Assembly (NCBI RefSeq): GCF_017833035.1
Contig: NZ_JAFIBM010000001.1
Coordinates: 124,001-188,000 of the forward strand
Length of the DNA: 64,000 nt
From: Frigoribacterium sp. PvP032
GTDB lineage: Bacteria; Actinomycetota; Actinomycetes; Actinomycetales; Microbacteriaceae
Reading direction: 5' to 3'
Below are positions 45,138 through 53,980 of the stretch, one piece after another. The position numbers and the translations under genes are program-made. The notes beneath the pieces were generated by a model that worked only from the letters and a program-made list of their open reading frames with translations, was not told the origin of the DNA and did no database searches. Numbering within the stretch: position 1 is the first letter of the stretch; each line of letters begins with the position of its first letter.

Positions 45138-45935
45138 TCAGCGACCCCCTCCGTACGCGTCGTCGGCCTCGACCGAGCCGCCCGCGACGGCGTGCTCGAC
45201 CACCGCCTCCACCAGGGCCGCGGCGGAGCGGGTCTCGGCGATCAGGTGGACGGGCAGGCCGGCCGCTCGGGCGTCGAACGCGGTGCGCGGGCCGATGCAG
45301 GCGACGACCGTGCTCGCGGGCAGGGGCGCCAGCTGCGCGGCGATCTGCCGTGCGACGCTGCCCGAGGTCACGAGCAGCACGCTGATGTCACCGGAGGCGA
45401 CGTCGCGCACGACGTCGTCGGTGACGGGCACGCCGACGGTGCGGTACGCCGAGACGAACTCGGCGTCGAAGCCCCGGGCGGACAGGCCGGCGACCAGTGT
45501 CGGCTCGGCGATGTCGGACTGGGGCACGAGCACGCGCCCGGCGACGAGCTCGGACGGCCACTCCTTGACGAGGCCGCGGGCGGAGTTGTCGCCCTCGGGG
45601 ACGAAGTCGACGTGGTAGCCGGCGAGCGTCAGCGCTGCAGCGGTCGTCTCGCCGACTGCCGCGATGCGCGTCGCGGGGATGGGCCGGATCCCGTTGCCGA
45701 CGAGCACGTCGACGGTCGTGGCGCTGGTGACGACGAGCCACTCGTAGACGCCCGCCTGCAGTCGCGCCAAGGCGGCGGCGAGCAGCTCGGGCGTCTCGGC
45801 GGGCGCGAAGTTGATCAGCGGGGCGATGACGGGCGCGGCGCCGTAGGACCTGAGGGACGCCGAGACGCCGTCGCCCCACTTGCCGCCGCGCGGCACCAGG
45901 ACACGCACGCCCTTGAGCGGCTTGACCGCGGTCAC
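45138..45935 (-). CDS. hemD: Uroporphyrinogen-III synthase
   Basis: Cyclises hydroxymethylbilane with inversion of ring D. The family is poorly conserved. This 265-residue protein has the two-domain alternating pattern: VLVPRGGKWGDGVSASLRSYGAAPVIAPLINFAP, WLVVTSATTVDVL, RIAAVGETTAAALTLAGYHVDFVPEG, LVTSGSVARQIAAQLAP and VACIGPRTAFDARAAGLPVHLIAE. GTG 45935 overlaps the hemC stop (GTGA), which also supports the assignment. Confidence 0.93.
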   Translation of the reverse strand: MTAVKPLKGVRVLVPRGGKWGDGVSASLRSYGAAPVIAPLINFAPAETPELLAAALARLQAGVYEWLVVTSATTVDVLVGNGIRPIPATRIAAVGETTAAALTLAGYHVDFVPEGDNSARGLVKEWPSELVAGRVLVPQSDIAEPTLVAGLSARGFDAEFVSAYRTVGVPVTDDVVRDVASGDISVLLVTSGSVARQIAAQLAPLPASTVVACIGPRTAFDARAAGLPVHLIAETRSAAALVEAVVEHAVAGGSVEADDAYGGGR

Positions 45936-46915
45936 GAGGCGCTCCCCAGGGGGTCTCCGCCCGAGGGGCCCCCGCCGACAGGGGCGAGCTCGGCCGCGCC
46001 GAGCTCGAGCAGCTCGTCGACGACCCGGCCGGCCACCGCGTGGACGTCGGCGAGCTGGGCCGTGACGGGCCCCTCCTCGAGCGACACCGCGTGCGACGAG
46101 CTGATGCGGCGCGAGCCGTCGGGGCTGTAGACCGTGGCGCTGAGCAACAGCAGGCCGGCGTCGACGACGGCGGTCGCGCCGATGGGCGCAGAGCAGCCGG
46201 CCTCGAGCCCGGCGAGGACCTCGCGCTCGGCGGTGACGACGAGCCGGGTCTCGACGTGCTCGATCGCGCGCAGGCCGCGGGTCAAGTCGTCGCTCGGGTC
46301 GCCCTCGCGCACCTCGACCGCCAGTGCTCCCTGACCGGGGGCGCTGGGCCACGGGCCGAGGCCCAGCAGGTCGGTCACCGAGGAGGAGCGGCCGAGGCGG
46401 CCGAGACCGGCGGCGGCGAGCACGACCGCGTCCAGGTCGTCCTCGAGGCGACGGAGGCGCGTGTCGACGTTGCCGCGGATCGGCACGACCTCGAGGTCGG
46501 GGCGCTTCGCCAGCAGCTGCGCGACGCGACGCGGCGAGCCCGTGCCGACCTTCGCGCCCTGCGGCAGCGTCTCGAGGGTGAGGCCGTCGCGGGCGCAGAG
46601 CGCGTCACGGGCGTCGGCGCGGCCCGGGATCGCCCCGATGTGCAGACCAGGGTGGGAGGCGGTGGGCAGGTCTTTGAGGGAGTGCACGAGCACGTCGCAC
46701 TCGTCGGCCAGCAGCGCCTCGCGCAGCGCGCTCGCGAACACGCCGGTGCCGCCGAGCGAGAGGGACTCGCCCGTCGCCTGGGTGCGGTCGCCCTCGGTGT
46801 GCACGCGGACGAGCTCGACGTCGTGGCCGGTCGCGGCCGCCAGTCGCTCGGCGACCGTGGTCGACTGCGCGACGGCCAGCGCGCTGGCCCTGGTGCCTAC
46901 TCGGAGTGTCGCCAC
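45932..46915 (-). CDS. hemC: Porphobilinogen deaminase (hydroxymethylbilane synthase)
   Basis: Joins four porphobilinogens to hydroxymethylbilane. The 327-residue product begins LRVGTRASALAVAQSTTVAERL, with VHSLKDLPT, RDALCARDG, KVGTGSPRRVAQL, IRGNVDTRL and the cofactor-attachment site LAGLEAGCSAPIGA (Cys at about 248). ATG 46915 is 4 nt downstream of the hemH stop. All functional residues I looked for are present. Confidence 0.97.
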   Translation of the reverse strand: MATLRVGTRASALAVAQSTTVAERLAAATGHDVELVRVHTEGDRTQATGESLSLGGTGVFASALREALLADECDVLVHSLKDLPTASHPGLHIGAIPGRADARDALCARDGLTLETLPQGAKVGTGSPRRVAQLLAKRPDLEVVPIRGNVDTRLRRLEDDLDAVVLAAAGLGRLGRSSSVTDLLGLGPWPSAPGQGALAVEVREGDPSDDLTRGLRAIEHVETRLVVTAEREVLAGLEAGCSAPIGATAVVDAGLLLLSATVYSPDGSRRISSSHAVSLEEGPVTAQLADVHAVAGRVVDELLELGAAELAPVGGGPSGGDPLGSAS

Positions 46916-46919
46916 GCGC

Positions 46920-48143
46920 CTACGGGACCAATCCCGAGACGGCGGGCTTGAACCCGAGGCGGACGTTCTCGCAGCAGCCCGGTCGACACACGTCGTACCA
47001 GGGGCCGATGTCGGTGAGGTGCGGACGGTCGTCGACGGGCGTGCCCTCGACGCGCTCGAGGACGAGGTCGACGAGGCCCGTCACGTAGTTCGGGTCGATG
47101 CCGGGGGTGGGCGTGCGCGTGGCCCAGAAGCCGTTCTTCTCGCTCGTCTCGAGCGCCTCCTCGTCGAGGTCCCACATGACCTCCATGTGGTCGCTGACGA
47201 AGCCGAGCGGCACGATGACGACTGCGCGCGTCGGGCCGCCGGCCAGCTCGTCGATCGCGTCGTTGATGTCGGGCTCGAGCCACGGCATCGAGGGCGGGCC
47301 GCTGCGCGACTGGTAGACGAGCTGCCACGGGACGGTCGTGCCGCCGCCAGCGGGGAGCTCGAGGCCGAGACCGGCCTCGGCCGCGGCCATGACGACCTCC
47401 GCGACGGCCTTGTGCTGGGCCGCGTAGGCGCCCTCGTCGTCGAAGCCGCGGGCCTCGGGGCCGCTGCGTGCGGCGTCGGTCGACGGGATCGAGTGCGTGG
47501 CGAAGAGCACCTGCACCTCGGTCGCCAGGTCGAGGTCGGCGTTCTCGGCACGCGCCTTCTCCAGGCCCTCGCGGACGCCGTCGATGAACGGCTGCACGAA
47601 GCCGGGGTGGTCGAAGAACTGACGCACCTTGTCGATCATGATCTTGCCCTCGAGCCCGGTCGCCTCGAGCGCCATCGCGAAGTCCTCGCGGTACTGGCGG
47701 CACGAGCTGTAGGACGAGTAGGCGCTGGTCGCGACGGCGATCAGCTTGGTGAAGCCGCGCTCGTCGGCCTCGCGCACGGCGTCGGCCATGTACGGGTCCC
47801 AGTTGCGGTTGCCCCAGATCACGGGCAGGTCGACGCCGCGTCGCGCAAGCTCGCCCTCGAGCGCGACCTTGAGCTCGCGGTTGTGCTGGTTGATGGGGCT
47901 GACGCCGCCGAAGTGGCGGTAGTGCGTCGCCACCTCCTCCAGGCGCTCCTCGGGGATGCCGCGGCCGCGCGTCACGTTGCGGAGGAACGGGATGACGTCG
48001 TCTTGGCCCTCCGGCCCGCCGAAGCCGGCGAGGAGGATCGCGTCGTAGTCGGTGGGCACGCTCACGTGCTCGGGCCCCTGCGCCGCCGCGGGGGTCGCGG
48101 CACGGACGAGCTGGCCGTTGGTGATGCCGGTGGTGTCAGTCAC
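46920..48143 (-). CDS. hemH: Coproporphyrin III ferrochelatase with iron-sulphur ligands
   Basis: Inserts Fe2+ into coproporphyrin III in the Gram-positive route. About 407 residues: DAILLAGFGGPEG (37-49), FGGVSPINQHNRELK, VIWGNRNWDPYMADAV, IAVATSAYSSYSSCRQYR (conserved Cys), FATHSIPSTDA with the active-site His region, VIVPLGFVSDHMEVMWDLDEEA and a C-terminal CRPGCCEN cluster. The extra Cys residues match the 2Fe-2S ligands of actinobacterial ferrochelatases. GTG 48143 overlaps the hemQ stop (GTGA). Also named cpfC. Confidence 0.96.
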   Translation of the reverse strand: MTDTTGITNGQLVRAATPAAAQGPEHVSVPTDYDAILLAGFGGPEGQDDVIPFLRNVTRGRGIPEERLEEVATHYRHFGGVSPINQHNRELKVALEGELARRGVDLPVIWGNRNWDPYMADAVREADERGFTKLIAVATSAYSSYSSCRQYREDFAMALEATGLEGKIMIDKVRQFFDHPGFVQPFIDGVREGLEKARAENADLDLATEVQVLFATHSIPSTDAARSGPEARGFDDEGAYAAQHKAVAEVVMAAAEAGLGLELPAGGGTTVPWQLVYQSRSGPPSMPWLEPDINDAIDELAGGPTRAVVIVPLGFVSDHMEVMWDLDEEALETSEKNGFWATRTPTPGIDPNYVTGLVDLVLERVEGTPVDDRPHLTDIGPWYDVCRPGCCENVRLGFKPAVSGLVP

Positions 48144-48877
48144 GACAGGACCTCGATGATCTCGGTGGTGGTGATGCGACGGCCCGTGTAGAACGGGATC
48201 TCCTCGCGGACGTGGCGACGCGCCTCTGTGTACCGGAGGTCGCGCATGAGGTCGACGAGCTGCACGAGCTCCGGCGCCTCGAGGGCCAGGATCCACTCGT
48301 AGTCGCCGAGGGAGAAGCTGGCCACCGTGTTGGTGAGCACGGCGCGGTGCTCGGAGCCCTGCTTGCCGTGGTCGGCGAGCATCTGACGACGCTCGGCCTC
48401 GGGCAGCAGGTACCACTCGTAGCTGCGGACGAAGGGGTAGACCGTCAGCCACGCCTCCGGATCTTTGCCACGCATGAAGGCCGGGCTGTGGTTGCGCGAG
48501 AACTCGGCGTCGCGGTGCATGCCCATGGCGTTCCAGGTCGGCAGCAGGCCGCCGAGCACGTCGGTGCGCAGGAGGCGGCGGTACGCCGACTGGATCGCCT
48601 CGGGGACCTCGCCGTGCAGCCAGATCATCACGTCGGCGTCGGCCCGCAGGGCGCTGACGTCGTAGAAGCCGCGGACGACGACGCCCTCGGCGGCGAGCGT
48701 GTCGACGAGCTCGTCGAGCTGCGCCACGTCCTCCTGCTCGGGGGCGTACGGGTTCTGGGGGTCACGCCGCAGCACTGCCCACAGGGTGTAGCCGAGGCGC
48801 TCGGCGCCGGGGCGCTCGGCAGGAGGGGAATCGGACGTCGGCAGCTCGGGGACTGGCGAGTCGGCGCTGTGACTCAT
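48140..48877 (-). CDS. hemQ: Coproheme decarboxylase
   Basis: Last step of the coproporphyrin route: two oxidative decarboxylations of coproheme to haem b. The 245-residue chlorite-dismutase-fold protein has GYTLWAVLRRDP, VVRGFYDVSALRADADVMIWLHGE, the catalytic-Tyr segment YPFVRSYEWYLLPEAERRQMLADHGKQG and WILALEAPELVQLVDLMRDLRYTEARRHV. ATG 48877 is chosen; the protein then has a 25-residue disordered start. A GAGAAT lies 6 nt before the ATG, so a leaderless start is possible, with GGTGGAG as an alternative ribosome site. Confidence 0.95.
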   Translation of the reverse strand: MSHSADSPVPELPTSDSPPAERPGAERLGYTLWAVLRRDPQNPYAPEQEDVAQLDELVDTLAAEGVVVRGFYDVSALRADADVMIWLHGEVPEAIQSAYRRLLRTDVLGGLLPTWNAMGMHRDAEFSRNHSPAFMRGKDPEAWLTVYPFVRSYEWYLLPEAERRQMLADHGKQGSEHRAVLTNTVASFSLGDYEWILALEAPELVQLVDLMRDLRYTEARRHVREEIPFYTGRRITTTEIIEVLS

Positions 48878-49001
48878 GCGGCCATTCTCCACCTGTGGGG
48901 GCTGGGAGCCCAACCAGGTTGCGACGTCGTCGAGCGATCTCCCGCCCCCGGCGAGGCGCTGCCGGGCGAGCCTGAGGCCGAGCCGCCGGGCGACCTGCCG
49001 A

Positions 49002-49283
49002 TCAGCGCGAGCGGACGGTCGCGGCGACCACGCCCACGAGCGCCAGCGCGGCGACGCCGGCACCTGCGACCCAGGGCAGCGGGTCGCGCGAGAACGACGA
49101 CTTCGCCCGGTGGCCGGCGATGCCCAGCTGCTTCGGGACGTTGAGCTTGTCCTCGAGCTCGTTCAGCGTCGCGGCGAGCTCCGCACGGGTGCGGTCGATG
49201 TGGGCCTGGATCTCGCTGCCGTCGGCCTTGTCGGCCTTGCCGGGCTTGTCGCTGCTGTTGTTCTTGGCGGTGCTGTCGCTCAC
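49002..49283 (-). CDS. DUF3618 protein
   Basis: A 93-residue protein: Lys/Asp/Ser-rich start, then EIQAHIDRTRAELAATLNELEDKLNVPKQL (24-53), the defining DUF3618 motif, a short amphipathic stretch and one C-terminal membrane segment (WVAGAGVAALALVGVVAATV). Function unknown. In many actinobacteria it accompanies the next two genes (a DUF1469 protein and a YtxH-like protein), as here, inside the haem cluster. Confidence 0.88.
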   Translation of the reverse strand: MSDSTAKNNSSDKPGKADKADGSEIQAHIDRTRAELAATLNELEDKLNVPKQLGIAGHRAKSSFSRDPLPWVAGAGVAALALVGVVAATVRSR

Positions 49284-49354
49284 GGGGTCTCCGATCGGTG
49301 CGGGCGGGGAGGAGGGGTCGAGCGGGGCTCGCAGGGAGTCGCGGAGGCGGCGGC

Positions 49355-49804
49355 TCAGAACTCGGTGACGTCGTGCCCCGGGATGGTCCCGACGCCCTTG
49401 ACGGCCTTGAGGTCGCGCTTGAGGCTCGCGATCGTCTTCTCCGGTACGGCCGGGAGGCCCTTCTTGATGCTCCGGTAGCCGAGGAACGCGAGCAGGGCGG
49501 CGACGAGGAGGAGCACGAACGCCACGATCAGCGCCGACAGCCAGCCGGGCAGCCAGATCGCGATCAGCAGGACGATGCCCGTGAGCAGCACCCCGAGCAT
49601 GGCGAAGACGAAGACGAGCGCGCCGACGAGGAACCCCGCGCCGATGCCGAAGGCCTTGAGAGTGCCGATGATCTCGTACTTGAGCAGGGCGAGCTCGCCC
49701 TTGACGAGGTCGGTGACCAGGCTCGGGACGTCCTGGACCAGGGCGAAGAACGAGCGCGACTTCGAGCCGCGACGTACTTTGTCGCTCCGGGTGGAGTCGG
49801 TCAC
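49355..49804 (-). CDS. DUF1469 (Actinobacterial phage holin-family) membrane protein
   Basis: A 149-residue protein with two long hydrophobic segments (FGIGAGFLVGALVFVFAMLGVLLTGIVLLIAI and LSALIVAFVLLLVAALLAFL) and a basic C-terminus. It matches the DUF1469 family, labelled holin-like from topology alone. No lysis gene or phage gene lies nearby, so I do not take it as a phage function. GTG 49804 overlaps the stop of the YtxH-like gene (GTGA). Confidence 0.85.
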   Translation of the reverse strand: MTDSTRSDKVRRGSKSRSFFALVQDVPSLVTDLVKGELALLKYEIIGTLKAFGIGAGFLVGALVFVFAMLGVLLTGIVLLIAIWLPGWLSALIVAFVLLLVAALLAFLGYRSIKKGLPAVPEKTIASLKRDLKAVKGVGTIPGHDVTEF

Positions 49805-50052
49805 TTCTTCTTCTTCCCGCCTCCGACGGCCTTGACGGCCACCGTCTTCACGCCGTTGACGACCGCGTCGACCGCGTCGGCGGCCTTGGCGCCTGCGAAG
49901 TCCTCTGCCTTGACGACCTGCCGCTGCACGGCGCGGCTGTTCCACAGCTTCGACGAGTTCGCGGCGATCTGATCGTAGCGCTCGTGGCCGGCGCGAGCGC
50001 CCAGCACGAATCCGACGGCTGCTCCGGCGACGAAGATCAGTTTGCCTCGCAT
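49801..50052 (-). CDS. YtxH-like small protein
   Basis: An 83-residue protein beginning MRGKLIFVAGAAVGFVLGARAGHERYDQI (one membrane helix with the GARAG turn found in this family), then an amphipathic region and a Lys-rich end (GGGKKKK). Function unknown. It is coupled to the DUF1469 gene and may form an envelope-associated module with the DUF3618 protein. Confidence 0.83.
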   Translation of the reverse strand: MRGKLIFVAGAAVGFVLGARAGHERYDQIAANSSKLWNSRAVQRQVVKAEDFAGAKAADAVDAVVNGVKTVAVKAVGGGKKKK

Positions 50053-50168
50053 GTCGCTCCATTCATGTGTGGGGGCGCACGGACCGGTGCCCGACGCGCT
50101 GTCCCAATGTAGCCCGGTGCCGCCCGGCGCCGCCCGGACGCGCGGAGCTCGCTGGCGCTCCGCGCCGG

Positions 50169-50227
50169 TCGAGTTGCCCCGAACGGTCGCCCAGGGCCCC
50201 CGCACCCGACCGTTCGGGGCAACTCGA
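50169..50227. repeat. Hairpin repeat, family B, copy 1
   Basis: A 21-bp perfect stem (50169-50189 with 50207-50227), core GAGTTGCCCCGAACGGTCG, loop 17 nt. It lies in the 208-bp gap between the hemY stop and the YtxH-like gene. A related copy lies at 62361-62415. Confidence 0.85.
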
Positions 50228-50260
50228 GCTCGAGCACGGGCACGGGCACGGGCACGGGCG

Positions 50261-51640
50261 TCAGCGGGCGACGAGGTGCGCGGCGACCCGACGCGCGTGG
50301 GCGATCACGGCGGCGAGCCCCCGGCCGGCCACGGCGCCGCCGACGCGGACGACGCCCTCGGGCAGAGTCGAGGAGGTGCCCGCCGCCTCCTGCGGGAGGG
50401 GCGCGGACCACTCGACCCGCGCCGCGTCCTCGACGGTGGCGGGGTCGAGCGGCAGCCCGAGCAGCACCGAGGCGTCGGCGAGCGCCGTGGAGCGCAGCTC
50501 GTCGTCGGTCGTGGCCGCCGTCACGACCGGGGAGTCGTAGCTGAGACGGAGCACGTGCCGGCCGCCGGCCCGCTCGGCCAGCCACGGCCACTTGGCCGTC
50601 GCGTGCGTGAGCGCCTTCGCACGGACGCCGTCGGCACCGGGCGCCACGAGCACCCCGGTGCCGCGCGGCGCCGCGTCGAGCCGCTCGTCGCGCAGCACGA
50701 GCGTGGCCAGAGTGATGAGTCCCGCTGCGTGGGCGGGTCGCCCGCCGAGCACCCGACCTGCGCCGTCGCCGACCGCGAGCACGACGACGTCTGCCTCGAG
50801 GCGCTCGGGCGCGGTGCTGTGCTCGACGCCGGTCAGCGTCGGCGAGCCGGTCAGCGTCACCGAGCGGGCGTCGAGCACCGCGACGTGGGCTCCCAGCCGC
50901 ACCTCGACGCCGAGCCGGTCCAGCTCGGCGACCAGCGCCTCCGCCAGGCTGGCCATGCCGCCGCGGAGGCCGGCGACGGCCGAGCCGGCAGGCGCGAGCG
51001 CGCGGACGCTGAGCACGGCCGCGGCCAGCGACCCCTCACGCCGCAGCGCCGCCCGGAGGCCGGGGGCGACCCGGTCGACGGAGAGCAGGTCGGGGTGCAC
51101 GGAGTGGACGCCGCCGATGATCGGGGTGACGAGCCGGTCGAGCACGGCGTCGCCCATGCGGACGCGGACGAGGCCGCCGACCGAGGTCTCGTCGGCACCG
51201 ACCTCGCCGGGGGCCGCGTCGAGCCGTGCCGCCTCGGCCGTGCCTGCCGCACCGACGACCGCGACGACGTCGTCGGCCGCGAGGTCGCCGGGGATGCCGA
51301 GCAGGCCGGTGCGGGGCAGGGGGAAGGCCTGTCCGGCGCCGTGCTGCACCCACGCGCCGCGGGGGTCGGGCAGCACGACGTCGCCGCCGAGCCCGAGCTC
51401 GTCGAGGTACGCCTGCACCGTGCCGCCGCGCGTCGCGAAGCTCTCGGCGCCGGCGTCGAGGGGCAGGCCGCCGACGACGTGGCGGCCGACCTCGCCGCCG
51501 AGCCGGTCCGACGCCTCGACGAGCGTGACGGCGACGCCGGCCGCCGCGAGGTCGCGCGCGACGACGAGGCCGGCGACGCCGCCGCCCACCACGAGGGCGC
51601 TCTGCGCGGCCGCCCCGGAGGAGCGGGTCGCCTCGGTCAC
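50261..51640 (-). CDS. hemY: Coproporphyrinogen III oxidase (HemY/CgoX)
   Basis: FAD enzyme that oxidises coproporphyrinogen III to coproporphyrin III in the coproporphyrin-dependent route. The 459-residue product has the FAD dinucleotide motif ALVVGGGVAGLVVARDLAAAGVAVTLVEASDRLGG (15-49), DAGAESFATRGG, GGVHSVHPDLLSVD, GLRGGMASLAEALVAELDRLGVEVRLG and the C-terminal VVRVGGAVAGRGLAAVIAHARRVA. The gene lies 13 nt downstream of hemE, so the two are likely cotranscribed. Confidence 0.95.
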   Translation of the reverse strand: MTEATRSSGAAAQSALVVGGGVAGLVVARDLAAAGVAVTLVEASDRLGGEVGRHVVGGLPLDAGAESFATRGGTVQAYLDELGLGGDVVLPDPRGAWVQHGAGQAFPLPRTGLLGIPGDLAADDVVAVVGAAGTAEAARLDAAPGEVGADETSVGGLVRVRMGDAVLDRLVTPIIGGVHSVHPDLLSVDRVAPGLRAALRREGSLAAAVLSVRALAPAGSAVAGLRGGMASLAEALVAELDRLGVEVRLGAHVAVLDARSVTLTGSPTLTGVEHSTAPERLEADVVVLAVGDGAGRVLGGRPAHAAGLITLATLVLRDERLDAAPRGTGVLVAPGADGVRAKALTHATAKWPWLAERAGGRHVLRLSYDSPVVTAATTDDELRSTALADASVLLGLPLDPATVEDAARVEWSAPLPQEAAGTSSTLPEGVVRVGGAVAGRGLAAVIAHARRVAAHLVAR

Positions 51641-51653
51641 GGTCGCGCGCCTC

Positions 51654-52718
51654 CTACAGGGTGTGGGCCAGGGCGACGATGCGGGTCAGCACGTCGGGGT
51701 CGGTGTCGGGACCGACGCCGTGCCCGAGGTTGAGGACGTGCGCGGGGGCGGCGCGGCCGCGACGGACGACGTCCCTGACGTGTGCCTCGAGCACCGGCCA
51801 CGGCGCCTGCAGCATCGCCGGGTCGATGTTGCCCTGGACGGGCACGCTGCCTCCGAGCCTCCGCGACGCCTCGTCGAGCGGGATGCGCCAGTCGACGCCG
51901 ACCGCGTCGACCCCGACGCCGTGCATGGCGCTCAGCACCTCGCCGCTGCCGACGCCGAAGTGGATGGTGGGCACGTCGAGGTCGGCGACGTGCGACAGCG
52001 CCCGTGCCGAGAACGGCGCGACGTGCTGCTCGTAGTCGGACAGCGACAGGCTGCCGACCCACGAGTCGAAGAGCTGGGCGGCGCTGGCCCCGGCGAGCAC
52101 CTGGGCACGGAGGAACGCGCCGGTGACGTCGGCGGCCCAGCCGAGCAGCGCCTGCCAGGTCTCGGGGTCGCTGTGCATGAGGGCGCGGGCGCGGATGTGG
52201 TCCTTCGACGGGCCGCCCTCGACGAGGTAGGCCGCCAGCGTGAAGGGGGCACCGGCGAAACCGATCAGGGGGGTGTCGCCCAGCTCGGCGACGGTGCGGG
52301 CGACGCCCTCGGCGATCGGGGCCAGCGCCTCCTGCTCGAGGGGACGCAGCGCGGCGACGTCGTCGGGCGTGCGGATCGGATGGTCGAGCACCGGGCCGCG
52401 CCCGGCGACGATGTCGACGCCGACCCCCGCGAGCTTGATCGGCACGACGATGTCGCTGAAGAAGATGCCGGCGTCGACGCCGTGCCGGCGGACGGGCTGC
52501 AGCGTGATCTCGCTCGACAGCGCCGGGTCGAGGCAGGCGTCGAGCATCGCGGTGCCGACGCGCAGGGCGCGGTACTCGGGCAGCGAGCGACCGGCCTGGC
52601 GCATGAACCAGACGGGCAGCGCCTCTGGCCGGTCGCCGCGCAGGGCACGGACGAGAGACGAGGAGGCGGTGCGGCCGGAGAGGAGCGGGTGCGTGTCGGG
52701 CAGGGTCACGTGCCCCAT
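51654..52718 (-). CDS. hemE: Uroporphyrinogen decarboxylase
   Basis: Removes four carboxyl groups from uroporphyrinogen III. The 354-residue product has PVWFMRQAGRSLPEYRALR (the decarboxylase signature), ITLQPVRRHGVDAGIFFSDIVVP, GFAGAPFTLAAYLVEGGPSKDH, FDSWVGSLSLSDYEQ, GVDWRIPLDEA, VQGNIDP and LNLGHGVGPDTDP. I take ATG 52718. A GTG nine nt downstream has GACAAT 7 nt before it, and that start (leaderless) would give a protein three residues shorter. It follows the oxidoreductase gene in the same direction. Confidence 0.96.
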   Translation of the reverse strand: MGHVTLPDTHPLLSGRTASSSLVRALRGDRPEALPVWFMRQAGRSLPEYRALRVGTAMLDACLDPALSSEITLQPVRRHGVDAGIFFSDIVVPIKLAGVGVDIVAGRGPVLDHPIRTPDDVAALRPLEQEALAPIAEGVARTVAELGDTPLIGFAGAPFTLAAYLVEGGPSKDHIRARALMHSDPETWQALLGWAADVTGAFLRAQVLAGASAAQLFDSWVGSLSLSDYEQHVAPFSARALSHVADLDVPTIHFGVGSGEVLSAMHGVGVDAVGVDWRIPLDEASRRLGGSVPVQGNIDPAMLQAPWPVLEAHVRDVVRRGRAAPAHVLNLGHGVGPDTDPDVLTRIVALAHTL

Positions 52719-52777
52719 TGTCCCACCCGGCCGCTGGGCGCCCCCGGCACCGCCAGGGACGCCCTCGTGGGATCGGG

Positions 52778-53803
52778 TCAGCCGACCTTGACGACCATCT
52801 TGCCGACGTTCTCGCCGCGCATCAGGCCGGTGAACGCGCCGAAGGCCGAGTGGATGCCCTCGACGACGGTCTCGTCGTGCACGACCTCGCCCGCCGCCAG
52901 CCACGGGCCCATCTCGGCCTGGAACGCAGGAGCGACGTGGCGGTAGTTCCCGAGCGTGAAGCCCTTGAGCATCAGCCCGCGGGTCACGATGTTCGTCGTG
53001 CCCGTGATGCCGACGGGTGCGCCCGTCGCGTTGTAGCCGGCGATGGAGCCGCAGAGCGCCGCCCGGCCGCCGTCCCTGAAGCTGGCCAGCGCGGCCGACA
53101 GGTGGTCGCCTCCCACGTTGTCGAAGTAGAGGTCGATGCCGTCGGGCGCGGCCTCGGCGAGCAGCTCGGCGACGTCGCCGTCCTTGTAGTTGAAGGCCGC
53201 GTCGAAGCCGTACTTCGTGGTGAGGAGCTCGACCTTCTCGGCGCTGCCGGCGCTGCCGATCACCCGCGACGCGCCCTTGAGGCGAGCGATCTGGCCGACC
53301 ATCGTGCCGACGGCCCCGGCCGCGCCCGACACGAAGACGATGTCGCCCTCGCGGATCCCCGCGATCTCGGTCAGGCCGACGTAGGCCGTCAGGCCGGTGA
53401 GGCCGAGCACGCCGAGGTAGGCCGAGAGCTCGACGCCGGGCGCCGGCTCGACGGCCCGGAACGACGAGGAGGCGCCCTGCGCGACGTCGCGCCAGCCCAG
53501 GTCGTGCTGCACCACAGTGCCGACGGGCAGGTCGTCGGAGGCGGACTCGACGACCCGGCCGATCGCGCCGCCGGTCATCGTCTCGCCGAGGGCGAAGGGC
53601 GGCACGTACGACTTCACGTCGTTCATCCGGCCGCGCATGTACGGGTCGACCGAGAGGAACTCGTTGGCCACGCGGACCTCGCCGGGCTGCAGCGCGGGAA
53701 GCTGGACCTCGACCTCGCGGACGTCGTCCGTCGTCGGCTCGCCGTGCGGGCGGGCGACGAGCTGCCACTGGGTGCTCGTGGTGCGGGTGGTGCCTTCGGT
53801 CAT
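52778..53803 (-). CDS. NADP-dependent medium-chain oxidoreductase (CurA/PTGR-like)
   Basis: A 341-residue zinc-free MDR protein: VANEFLSVDPYMRGRMNDVKSYVPPFALGETMTGGAIGRVVES (45-87), LTGLTAYVGLTEIAGIREGDIVFVSGAAGAVGTMVGQIARLKGASRVIGSAGS (Rossmann core), NYKDGDV, YFDNVGGDHLSAAL and NIVTRGLMLKGF. This is the curcumin/prostaglandin-type reductase group; the natural substrate is not known. Shine-Dalgarno GAGGAG lies about 8 nt before ATG 53803. It is placed between hemE and hemA but has no obvious haem role. Confidence 0.9.
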   Translation of the reverse strand: MTEGTTRTTSTQWQLVARPHGEPTTDDVREVEVQLPALQPGEVRVANEFLSVDPYMRGRMNDVKSYVPPFALGETMTGGAIGRVVESASDDLPVGTVVQHDLGWRDVAQGASSSFRAVEPAPGVELSAYLGVLGLTGLTAYVGLTEIAGIREGDIVFVSGAAGAVGTMVGQIARLKGASRVIGSAGSAEKVELLTTKYGFDAAFNYKDGDVAELLAEAAPDGIDLYFDNVGGDHLSAALASFRDGGRAALCGSIAGYNATGAPVGITGTTNIVTRGLMLKGFTLGNYRHVAPAFQAEMGPWLAAGEVVHDETVVEGIHSAFGAFTGLMRGENVGKMVVKVG

Positions 53804-53980
53804 GGTGGTGCTCCTCTGGTCGTGCGGGGCCTCGGTGATGCGAGGCCGTCTGCCAGGCTGACAGGCACCTCCTGAACGCGCGCTGCAGAGTGTGCAGCCT
53901 GTGCACGGATCGCCTGTGCACAGCCTCGACATCGAGGCAACCCCCGGGTTCGACCGGCGCATGAGAGTTATCATCGACGG

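Noticed and set aside
49355-49804. Possible phage holin
   Set aside because: The label reflects topology only. No endolysin, capsid or integrase gene is near and the gene sits in a housekeeping cluster.
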